NCBI GenBank assembly: GCA_949357655.1 | Contig: CASHTG010000002.1 | Span: 930,001 to 994,000 of the forward strand | DNA length: 64,000 nt | Reading direction: 5' to 3' | Source of the DNA: Parascedosporium putredinis | Lineage: Eukaryota; Ascomycota; Sordariomycetes; Microascales; Microascaceae | In this document: positions 24,801-34,852 of the stretch, in pieces | How the letters are laid out: each line of letters opens with the position of its first letter | Position numbering within the stretch: the first letter of the stretch is position 1 | The notes under the pieces: model-generated | The model's input: the letters and a program-made list of their open reading frames with translations, nothing else | The model's database searches: none | What the model was told of the DNA's origin: nothing | Made by a program: the position numbers and the translations under genes

Positions 24801-25544
24801 CGATAGATCGTGGCAGGCGCCGATGTCAACGTGAAAGGTGAGTACAGTGAGACACCGCTAGGGATAGCGATAAAACAAGGGCATGTAGCGGCTGCTGAGC
24901 GATTGATCGTGGCAGGCGCCAATGTGAACGACGATATTCAGATTGTAAGCGAATCCAACCAACGCAGAGTGAAGGGTGAGTGTGAATATGATAACTAATC
25001 TTAGAGTTACTGCTTGGTATAGGTTGTAAGTAAAACCTCTCCTGATATATAGCTAATAAGTATAAATATGATGGCTAATATCAGAATTTCCGGCCGGTAT
25101 AGCATGTAAGTAAAATCTCTACTGACATGGAGCTGAGAATAGTGAATATGATAGCTAACATCGGGGTTTCTGGCTGGCATAGCTTGTATGCTAAGACTAC
25201 TGTTGCCGGGCCGTTTAGAGTGGATGTAATAGCTAATATTGGGATTGCTGTTTCCCGCAGTGGGTAGGTGAAGCTGCTCTGGGGAATGATAACTTGGTTT
25301 TTAATGCAACATCCAGACGCCTTTATCATGGAGTGCAGAGATGGGCGATATGGAGATGGTTGAGCTCCTGCTCAAATATAATGCTCAGCCAACCTTGAAA
25401 GACGGGGCTGGTATAACTCCACTGGAACGAGCCCAGCAGAGCGGGAATATGGCAGTTGTAGAACGCTTAGAGGAGGCGTGTCGGTATACCATCCCCCTTC
25501 CGATACACGCCTACGATGATGCTGAACTTGTATTAGGGGCCTAA
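21890..25544 (+). CDS. NOD-like receptor: PNP-NACHT-ankyrin, disrupted
   Basis: Fungal STAND/NLR protein; relatives act in heterokaryon incompatibility or immune-like recognition. Exon 1 (21,890-22,868) encodes a nucleoside-phosphorylase-like domain: [56 protein letters not shown]. A 53-bp intron (22,869-22,921, GTAACT to ATATAG) leads to the NACHT part with Walker A SADPGCGKSVLAK, Walker B TIVLDALDECAE, and a typical tail ending HQTAREFLLADL. Ankyrin repeats start near 24,540. Three 99-bp units are nearly identical. One base seems lost in the AAA at 24,315-24,317. Separately, the second highly similar unit has TAG at 24,804 where its neighbours have TTG. Coding-like ankyrin sequence resumes at about 25,308 (TPLSWSAEMGDMEMVELLLK) after intron-like repeats and ends at 25,544. 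As written the product would lose its C-terminal repeats. Confidence 0.85.
24618..24937 (+). repeat. near-identical 99-bp ankyrin-coding tandem repeats
   Basis: Units start at 24,618, 24,717, 24,816 and 24,915 (partial), exactly 99 bp (33 codons) apart, and differ at only a few bases. Each contains GGTGAGT after the KG codons, a potential splice donor. Such high identity is typical of NLR repeat domains kept uniform by recombination. Confidence 0.9.
24984..25260 (+). repeat. tandem 80-bp intron-like repeats
   Basis: Three diverged 80-bp units start at 24,984, 25,064 and 25,144, followed by a half unit at 25,224. Shared order in each: AATATGATRRCTAA (branch-site-like), a pyrimidine-containing stretch ending in TATAG, CATAG or (last) CGCAG (acceptor-like), then in units 1 and 2 GTAAGTAAAA (donor-like), which has decayed to GTATGCTAAG in unit 3. 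The array sits inside the ankyrin part of the NLR gene. Confidence 0.75.
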
Positions 25545-26878
25545 CCTCGGAGGAAAGGTGACTGCGGTCACCAGTAGCATGGGTAGCTGGGAATGGTCAT
25601 GGAACTGTTAACTGAACAAAGGAGTATTATTTCCATTTTGTGTTAGGGAAGTGATTTGAGAAGTTATACGACATTTAGGATACTAGCTACGTTCTACTTG
25701 TCAAGTCTCATCCGGTCGCCATCACCTCCGGAGAGTTTCCGCGCGGGGGCTTGCACAAGATCCGCTTGCCACGTGTGGATGGGGAAGAGTGCGTGAACTA
25801 GGCCGGGAAGATTGCGTTGGGACGGCCGGTTTTTTTGTTCTCTTGTATGGCTGCTGCTGTAGGACTTGTTGAAAAGGGTCATTTTTCCCATTGCGCAAGT
25901 AAAGCCATTTTTATGAAAGTAAACTGGAAGAGGGAGATTTGTTCGGCAATGTTATTTCCGAAAAAAACCACTTCCTGCCTGGTGAGGTGGCGTGTTTATC
26001 TTGACCTGGTTAACTCAGACACAATCTGCCATCAGCAATGGAGTCAGGCTGTTCATGCTATGAATTAGAATTACACGAGAAAGTTGGTCGGGAGTTGACC
26101 CCCACTTGGAATCGCGAAGGATTCAATGTTCGCTCCATCGTCCATGTGGAGCGAGTCAAAGCTTTGTGGGGAGGGCGATAAGTGGACTGTCGTCCTTGTC
26201 GTAATTTTGACCCGACTTCGATAGTCTTGGCAGCTCGATGTTTGGTTGGTGCTGCCCGTAGTGATGGGTCAAGATGGATCAGGACCGGTTGATGTTGCAA
26301 AAACGTGGGCACCTTCGTCTGATATTTAGGATGATGGGAGAAAGACAGCCCTGCCCAGCCCAGCCCAGCCCTACGCCCTATGAAGGGGAACCGAAATCGT
26401 CTGATGATTGAGAGCAGCGCGCGCCGGGCGAATGAGACGAATCATGCCGGCCCCTTACACGTGTTTAATTCTTCGTGAGACGACGCCTACGCCTTGTTCC
26501 TGGTGTGGAGAAGATGGGGAAGTTCCGCGGGGCAGTCAAGTTTGTGAAGAGAATCCCGACATTTATCTAATTTCCCCGGCCTGCCTTCCCGAATCTAGCT
26601 AGCTCATCGCAAGGAATTTCGGTGCTCGCCCCCGTGAAAGCCATCTTCCCCAGCTCCGGGTCGCATCCGGCAGATGACGAACTTCAGTGCCAATGTGGGC
26701 ACCCGACCGGCCCCACATCTCCCTCCACATTTGGATCATCGCAGAAGAAGCATACCGTTGACATGAGATCTCGTTGTATAAATGGCGATCGCGGTCTTTG
26801 CCCCGTGTCATTAGGGCATTGTCGATTTGAGGTCCGATACGGTACGGGAAGACAGTCCTTGGAAAAGCTACTGGTAAG
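25545..26878. other. intergenic region with CCCAG repeat
   Basis: About 1.3 kb between the NLR and GH79 genes. A CCCAG pentanucleotide is repeated about three to four times near 26,351-26,371. The stretch 26,780-26,878 just before the GH79 start is presumably its core promoter and leader. No gene recognised. Confidence 0.5.
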
Positions 26879-28774
26879 ATGGCGCGCGGTCAGCTCCTCG
26901 TTTCCGGCATTCTTGCCTTGTGCACCACCCTCTGCCATGCTGCGGATGACATCAAGACGCTCCGCGTGCCTGATGGTCCTGGCCCAGCAGCGCCTGTTGT
27001 CGGTGGATCCTTTGTCTCGTACTCGATCGAGTTTGCCAACTTTCACGACTTCGTGGGCAATGCTTCGTAAGCTTCACCAGAACCCGCGGCGCTCGCTCAA
27101 AGTTTTTCTTTTCTTTTTTGCTAACTTTTATACCCCCTCCCCCAAAGGCATCCAAACGACCTCACTCTCCGCTTAGTGCAGAATCTCGCCAACGTGGCAG
27201 GCTCCTACCCTCGTATCCGCATCGGTGGATCGACCGCCAACCGCGCCACCTACGTGCCGGATCAAGAGCAGGCCATCCTCTTGAACTTTACGACGCCGGG
27301 CGCCGATCAACCCACGTCGCTTACGTGGGGCCCTTCCTGGCTCCGAGGATTCGACGTTCTCCCGTCCAAGGTCAAGTATACTCTTGGCCTGCCCTTTAAC
27401 TCTGGCGCGGCCGGGGAGGAGAATACTTTGGCTTCGGCAAAGGCGGCGTACGGGGGTTTGCAAGACAAGCTTTACGCTTTCCAGATTGGCAATGAGTTTG
27501 ATGGTAAGGAAAAGAAGCCCTCCCTGTCCCGGATCCCTCGTCGGGTATCTTCAAGTTTCTCCACGTCCTAACTATTGCCCACGCATCGGTGTTTGTGGGG
27601 TGCAGTGTTTCCGGTTGACCGGGAGAATCAGCCGTGGAACATAGCGATATGGGCCAAGCAATGGCTCGAGCGGAGCGAAGCCGTGATGGACATGCTTTCG
27701 AGCTCATTCAACCGCGGACGAGATCCCATCTTCCAAACTGGAGTATTTGTTCCTCCTGGATCCATCACGAGTGATACCAGTTGGACCCCGCAGGCCGCCA
27801 TTGAGAATGGCGTCACTTCCCAGGGGACGGTCAACAGTTTCTCTATTCACCAGGTAAGCGACAAAAGACTGCAAGCTGGCAGCTCATTCAATGTTGATAA
27901 CGTATGAAAGCAATTCTAACCAAGATATAGTATTTTGGCGCAGCCTGCTATGCAACTCCAACACTCGCCTCCTCCATCCTGAACCACACATGGCTGGAGA
28001 CGAATATGAAGTTCCACGAAGTTACGTCGAATTTCATGACGCTCCATGGAATCAAGTATATTATCGGAGAGACCAATTCCATTGCGGTATGAACTTGACA
28101 CCATTTTCTCTCGGCGGCTTAAGAAGCACCTGGTCAACTAACGCGAAATTGGAACCGTTTTAGTGCCAAGGGCTGGCTGGAGTGTCTGATGTCTTTGGAT
28201 CGGCGCTTTGGGCCGTCGACTACGCTCTCTACGCCGCATCCCTGAACGTCAGCTCTCTCCATTTCCACATGGGCACCGGCTACCGGTACTCTGCCTGGCA
28301 GCCTAGGCTCAACGGCACCACCCTTCCCGGCCCCCGGCCCTTGTACTACGGCCATCTCGTGGCCGCCGAAGCCCTTGCTGGCGGCAACAAGCAGGTCAAA
28401 ATCCTGGCCAGCGAGCCCTCCTTCTCCGCCTACGGCATCTACACGAACGGCGATGCGCAGAAGCTCAGACACATCGTGCTGGTTGACCTTCGCGAGCACC
28501 TCTCGTCCGCCACGGCCCGCCCGACGACTCGGATCCGGTGCCTCGCGGCTTGCAGAGGAAGGGTCAGGTGATTACGGCGAAGAGGCTGAGCGCCCCGGGA
28601 GTGGATGCGAGAACTGACATTGAGTGGGCTGGTCAGCGGGTGAGTGACGAGGGCAACGTAGAAGGCGAAGTCGTCTTGGAAACGGTCAAGGGTGGCGACG
28701 TTGAGCTTGCGGCGGGTGAGGTCGTTATGCTCTCGTTTACGCCGAGGTGCAAGAGCGGACACACGCGTTCATGA
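26879..28774 (+). CDS. secreted GH79-family glycosidase (beta-glucuronidase-like)
   Basis: Probably a secreted retaining glycosidase acting on glucuronide-bearing glycans such as arabinogalactan; the substrate is inferred from the family. The N terminus MARGQLLVSGILALCTTLCH is a signal peptide. Five exons can be read: 26,879-27,066, 27,148-27,503, 27,606-27,853, 27,931-28,086 and 28,164-28,774, joined by GTAAGY- or GTATGA-type introns. Motifs include NVAGSYPRIRIGGSTANR, the presumptive acid/base in FQIGNEFD, and the presumptive nucleophile in YIIGETNSI. The C-terminal beta-sandwich part ends with GEVVMLSFTP. One base seems missing from the CCC at 28,520-28,522, after which the frame continues PVPRGLQRKGQVITAKRLS. 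Length (about 485 residues) fits the family. Confidence 0.8.
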
Positions 28775-30654
28775 TAGGGTGGTGAATGAAGGTCTTCTTT
28801 TCTAACTTTCTACTTGTTCGAAAGCGAGCAGTTTAATTGTAATTATGGAAGTTTTATGATAAATTCACTGGTTTTAATCCAGCACTGGACCATTTCTTTT
28901 CTGGCACGTCCAAGGCCAGAAATCAATGTATTAATCGTTGGAAATTACATAGAGACTATGACTAGATCCTGACCTTATTAAAGAAGAGAATGGGAGCTTA
29001 GGCCCACGATCTTATCCACTTGTTCGATCTTCCATGTATTTGCAATCGCATCAACCTCGCTCGTTGTTAGAGCTCTTGTTCTCCCTTGGTCGCAGGTTTC
29101 TCTTCAATCGTCATGCTCTATTAGTCAGCCTTTGAAGTGATTGTAATATCGACGCCCGCGCCTAGGTATAGTCGCAATGACTTCATCAAATATATCCTTA
29201 GATTGATTATATAACGGCGGGCATGAAGTGGCGCACCGATAGCATCTCGCGCATTCATAGATGTAGGTAAAAAATGATTATCTTTTTCAAGGTACGGCGA
29301 AATCAATCGAGACCGTAAAGGGACGGTATTAAATAAATAGTAGCCAATCGCTTACCGCTTCGCGGAGCCTTCGTCGCCGGTGGTGGATCCGGGGCCGGTT
29401 AGCCGTGCCGGGCCTCCAGAGCGGCATCAACACCCGGTGGATCACGCACAGGTACGTGTAGATTCTTGGCTACTTGCTTTTCTGAGTTGGTTGACGAAGG
29501 ATTCCGCCTGATCTTGTATCCTATCTAGTCTGTGATCAAACAGGACTTGCAATTTTGGTTCGTACTCGATTCCCTCCCCTTTCCTTGCGCCTCGGAGTTG
29601 AAGGATGGAGGCTTTGCGGGGCCGGCTCGCTGTCCGGGGAGGTGCAGTCCTTTTCTTTTTGCTCTTTTTTTTTTTTTTTCTGGAAGTGAAATGTCCCCCA
29701 AAAAGCGTGGGTGGTTGAAAACTGGTCAATCTTAAAATGTCAAGTCACAGTTTCTACATGTGCAAACGAGACGTCCCGTGGCAGCGCGCAGGAACGAAAA
29801 TATGATGAACTCACTTGTAGCATTCTAGAACCTCCTTGTCCCTTTGTCCTACATTATGGTTGATACCAGCGCCGTATAGATGGTAGCGGTTTGGTAGTGG
29901 TTGATATGAAGATTCTCGGTTGAACGATTTAGTGCATCTCCGGGGCGTGACCTCGGATGATGCATATCGTGTTCAGTCGGTCTCCAACGGGGCCTGCAGG
30001 CTCATGGATGAATTTTCCGATGAGGGTCCTGTGGGCCACAACTTGGGGGCAGTTCGGTAGTAGAGAGGTCAGTAAATCCAAGTACGGTAGAGAAAACACA
30101 AATGACGAATCTATGACCTTGTGAGGCCTGATGGGGTTTGGTTCAGCTTTGAGTGGAATCTACACTCCCCGAGAAAACAGTGTTACTTGAATCATTAGAG
30201 TTGCTTGCTAGTTAGTGTTAGGGGAACACCGAAATCTAAGATGTGTTTACGTAGTACCGAGGTAGATGACGCTTCATTTATAAAAGACGAGGTGGAAGCT
30301 AGGAAATTACATATCAAGGTTAAATCAACTTGGATCTGCTATGGTGATGCGGAAGACAAGATGGGCCCATCTCAAGGTAATAGAGCCGAGTCTGACCTTT
30401 TGGTCCCGTCACTTCATTTTCAAATGTGAATTACTATCAACTTTCCTTGTACCTAAACGCTACTCCTCGCTTGATAGAATCCGAGCCCATGTTTCCATTT
30501 TTCCCCCAAATTCCCATCGCAGCGGCGTGAACCTCTCTACTATCGACCAGACTAGAATCTACGTTTGCCAGCATCTGTATATACATTCAGAGCCGTACAC
30601 TTTCAAAAGACCCTTCTCTCCGACGCCCATGGTGACAACACACCGAGCACCCAC
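28775..30654. other. convergent intergenic region
   Basis: About 1.9 kb between the convergent GH79 and unknown genes. A T16-type homopolymer lies at about 29,665-29,680. No coding or RNA signal recognised. The middle (29,750-30,450) has no open frame of note. Confidence 0.5.
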
Positions 30655-33182
30655 TCACTCACGGATACTATTGATGAAATCCACAACCATGCGATCATCC
30701 CCCGGCAGCCCATCCTCCACCAACATGTTCTCAAGCGTACCAGGAGACGGGAGCCGCGTAAAATCAACGCCTGTCAAATCAATCTCCCCGAGCTCCTCAA
30801 TCTCGGCGAGCGTCGAGTTGAACGAGCTATTTGGCGGGGCCTGCAAATCACCGTTGCCCATCAGGTCGCGCAAGAGATAGTGGTCCGCGCCGAGCACGTC
30901 GGTAAAGCCCGTGAGCATATCATTCACCACGTCGCTCATCCCCTCGATTCCACTCCGCCCTGGTCATACTGGATCGCGGTCATTTGGTCGCCGAGCTGCG
31001 GCGAGTTGGTAAAGTTCACATTCATGGCACCCGATCGGATTCGCGGGCACGCTGCATCAAAGGAAGCTGGGAAGCGGCGGTGGCGACTAACTCTGGGGGT
31101 CCGGTGACGGCGCTTGGCATTCCGTGAGAGACTTGAGGCGCTTCCTACTGAGCCTCGGTTCCTCTCTGCTGCTCAGCCGCCGCCAGCGAAATGAAAGAGG
31201 GGCGTTGTTTGCGTCGAGCTGCATGTCGGCCGCGTTCATTCCATGAGGGCCCTGTGCTATGACCGATGGATCCTGGCCGAGTGGGAGCCCGGGTGGTGCT
31301 TGCGTGCTGGAATTGGAGAGCCAATCGTTAATCGAGCCACCGGCCTGTTCAACCTGTTGGTCTTGACCGGAGTTGGGATAAGGTGGGACTTGGGTAAACT
31401 GGGGCATGCCGCTGTTGAGAAGGGAGTCGTCCAGGCTGGAGGCCGGAACGCTGGGATCGACGATGGGAGAGCTAGCGATGGGAGCTGGTGCTGGCTCAGG
31501 CACTTCATCTACTGTCTCCGTGGCAGCCGCATTGGCGGAACCACCACCACGTGCACTTGCGCCGCCCTTACCCTTGCCCTTGCCCGCGGCCGTTTTCGCT
31601 GCCCTCCCACCCGTCCTGGCGCGTTTCCCGCCTCGTGAACCTTTTCCACGACTAGGTTCCGCCGTGGTGTCCGCGGCACGTTTCCTCCGAGGGGCAGCAG
31701 CAGTCTTCCGGCCCTTTGGTTTCGCGACGGGCTCCTCGGCAGGGGTACGCTGGCATTCTCGGCTGGCAGGGGGAGGATGCAGGTTGGGGTGGTGGAACAG
31801 CAGGGGTTGGCACCAAGGCCGGAGCGAGAGCTTGAGCGGGAGCGGGCGCAGGTACGGAGGACGAGGGGGAGCAGGGGCGGGCGCGGTATCGTTACTGTTA
31901 ATGTGTTGAACCCGTTGCAGCAGCCCGGCACCAAACAAATCTGGATTGTTAGTCACCACCTGTTTCAGATGAATCAGTGGGATCTGGTTGCTCCGCACGA
32001 ACTCGTCTCCTCGATCCCTCAGGCAAGACTTCACCGCCGAGGCCCAGCGACCAGGCACTTCGGAACTCTTGCTCGCGTCCGCCGCGTCTCCATCCGACAA
32101 GCAGAGCACTTCCTTCAGGGACGTCGGGTTAATCGTACTCTGGGCTTCAGCCACTTCGACGAGAAACGAGAAAACCCGCTCCACGGCATTCGTGAGGCCG
32201 TGCTCGAATCCGGCCGAGAACGCAGACGTGACGACCCTGGCATCTCGGACGCCGAGTAAATCTTGGGGCGTGCCAGAGACCACCGGGGCAAGTTCCTGTA
32301 ATGTAATGGTTGGTGGCGCTGGCTGGATCGGGGCCAGCCGCGGCAGAGGCGTCGATCTTGGCAAACCCGTCGGCGCGGGAACGGCCGGAGTTTCCTGGCT
32401 GGGTTGGGCGGTGGATGTCACTTTTGGGGGTATATCAACGCGTTTCTGTTGCCCGAGCTTCCCGGGCGCATGTGCAAAAGGTGGAATCTCTTGCACCGTG
32501 TTCACTACAATGATATCCAGTTAGCATCGCTTCTCCTCCCCCAAAAACGGCCGCCAACGGAACCGAACCGAAGGGAAACAAGTACTAACCTGTTTGACCG
32601 GGCCGCTTGTTTTCCCGCAGCTCCTGCAAGTACTTGGCGAACCATATCGGGATGGCTGATCCATTCACTCTGACACACCCGGGGGTGTGGTCGGATAAGG
32701 GCGGAGCGCCAATGGAGTTTCTCTGATGGTAGTTGTGCCGCTGAATGTCGAGGAGGTGTTTACTTGAGAATAGAGTGCCGCAGCCAATAGTTAGTAGGCG
32801 GTATCGCGGTTGGTCACATTTCCCTATGGCGCATGGCTGACTTACCAGACCCAGGCGAATGGCGAGGTATAAGAGATGGATCGTGGATCGGGAGAAGGAG
32901 AGGCCCGATTCCCTCGGCCCTTGACTTTGACCTACTGATGATTAAGAAATGATGTTCTTGGAGCATAAGTCATGTTTGGATCGCGGGATTCTTACCAGCG
33001 CTACTATTTGCAGAGGTGAAGGCCTCCGTAGATGACGCGATATTGTTTGAGGCGGCGGTGTTTTTCGACGGCAAAGCGGGCCTAACGTTCCCAACCCAGT
33101 TGGGTTGGTTGTGCCACTTCATCAAATCGATCGAAGGAGCATCGCCCGAGTCCCCGGTTGCACCCATCTCCGAGTCGGACAT
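30655..33182 (-). CDS. unrecognised basic low-complexity protein (probably nuclear)
   Basis: Not assigned to a family. Exons read as 33,182-32,996, 32,931-32,846, 32,740-32,590 and 32,504-30,655 with GTAAGA, GTAAGT and GTTAGT donors; phases agree. Starts MSDSEMGATGDSGDAPS, then IDLMKWHNQPNWVGNVRP. Exon 3 encodes VRVNGSAIPIWFAKYLQELR. Exon 4 has a helical block (EHGLTNAVERVFSFLVEVAE; VPGRWASAVKSCLRDRGDEF), then a Pro/Ala-rich stretch, a Lys/Arg/Gly-rich region with AT-hook-like KPKGRK and GRAAKTAAGKGKGKGG, and an acidic tail (LAEIEELGEIDLTGVDF; MVVDFINSIRE). The basic region and acidic tail suggest a chromatin or transcription role, which is inference. Frame breaks: one base lost in the C4 at 30,940-30,943 (plus strand), and others likely near 31,050-31,110 and 31,800-31,900. 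Confidence 0.55.
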
Positions 33183-34852
33183 CTTGTATAAAATCGGTAT
33201 AGTCGGCTACCTAGTGCTGTTCAACACTTCGTGATAAAAGTTAGCCCAACTATTTCGTGTTTCCTTTGGCATGGGGGCCTTGATATATTCTCATGTTCAT
33301 CCACAGGGCGAAATATGAGAAGAATCATCTCATCTTTACTTACCTGATTATGATGGAAGGAAATGAAGCCTTTCCCGGAGGAATATCTGTCTTGTTTTCT
33401 GTTGTGATGTTTCGCGGACGAGTTTGTAAGAATGTGTGTTGAGGTGAGCTGGCTAGGTAGAAACGAATCTCTTATACCCACGATATTCCCACTCATCAAC
33501 GCTGCTCCAGTGCCTAAAAACACGAAGCAGCGCGATCGTTGGCGTCACGTCAGAGTCAGCTCTCAACTCTTAGGGAACTCGGCCCGAGTCGACGCCAGAC
33601 AATTCTAGCCCCCGCCGAGTCCGCGAGCCTCGTTTACACAAATCAGTCGCCTTTCCAGTGTTCCAAGTGTTGTCGATGTGAAACAACACCTGGCATAGAA
33701 AGGTGTGATGTTGATGGCGATGATGGCTTTGATGGTGGGAGAAGGGGACGACTTGAAGCTGAAAAGCACCACACAAGATCTTGACTAGGAAATCGAGAAG
33801 TAGGTGAAAGAAACCACATGATTCAGGAAGATAAACATAGAAAAACGCCGAAGAGGTTGTCATCAGTGTATATATCAGGGAAGGAGCGATAGAAATCTCA
33901 TCTTTTCTCTTCGATTTTCTTGGTCATCTCTTATCTGCTTTCAGTTGAGTACCAGCCTATAGTGATACTAGGTAATAGAGATGATCAAAGAACACTATAG
34001 AAATCATCTACTATCTATCCACAGTGAAGCTTATCTTCTAGAACTGCTTATATGGTGCTAGTAGCAGGAAAAAGGTTAGGACAGAGTAGAATATATCGAT
34101 ACTATAAGAAGTTAGGCTAAGAGGAACTTGAGCAAGCATATAAAACAGCATGAGGAGCAATGATAAACTTGCAACTATAGATGGCTACAGAGCGTAATTA
34201 CTTAACATATTTGTAGACTCTGCTATGGGAGAAGGACTCTATCCGTAGAGTTCTTCCATCTTCGATGACTGAAAATTGTTGTCGGATAGTACCATTGTTA
34301 CACGGCGAGGTTCTCAAGTTGGCAGGGGCAGTTACATTCGAGCCCGAGTAAGCGTAGAGACCCCAGTCATTACCAAAAACTGGCAGAGGCTTCGAGACAC
34401 AGAGATATGCAAAGGTGTCGATGGACAACACTTGGAGGTACGAAATGGTCAAGGGTAACAGGTTGAAAATTATAGTAATACTTGGGGCTTGTGGTGTTGA
34501 TATATACACTGCTATGGTAGCCGATACGGCCAATAAGGATCGGAAGCGCCGAGCGGTTCACACCTGTGCAGGCTCTCAGTACTTTGAAACACCTCGCAAC
34601 TGTCTAAGGCGACAGGAAGGTGCTGGAACCTCGATCGCAAATGGCCTGGCTGGGCAGGTGAGAAAAAGAAAACCAACAAAAAAGGACATGGTAGCATCAA
34701 GGGCAAAGGAAAGGGCATAATAGCTTCTTAGGAAAAAGCAAACCGCGTCAACTCCATCCCAACGTGTCGAATATTCAGTGATACAAGGACAGAAAATGAA
34801 GGATTATGAAATGATGGAAAAAAGCCAAAATGCTCCGACTCTTGCTTTTGTC
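33183..34852. other. intergenic region with A/T-rich island and a small open frame
   Basis: About 33,900-34,200 is unusually A/T- and TA-rich compared with the surroundings, which may mark an old repeat mutated by RIP. On the minus strand, 34,533-34,198 is open for 111 codons with a hydrophobic first half and a second half containing GNDWGLYAYSGSNVTAPANL and two nearby N-glycosylation-type sites. This could be a small secreted protein or its relic, but support is weak. Confidence 0.35.

Noticed and set aside
21890..25544. RIP as the cause of the NLR stop
   Set aside because: The change is TTG to TAG, a T-to-A transversion, and the flanking repeats are nearly identical, which is the opposite of RIP-mutated repeats.
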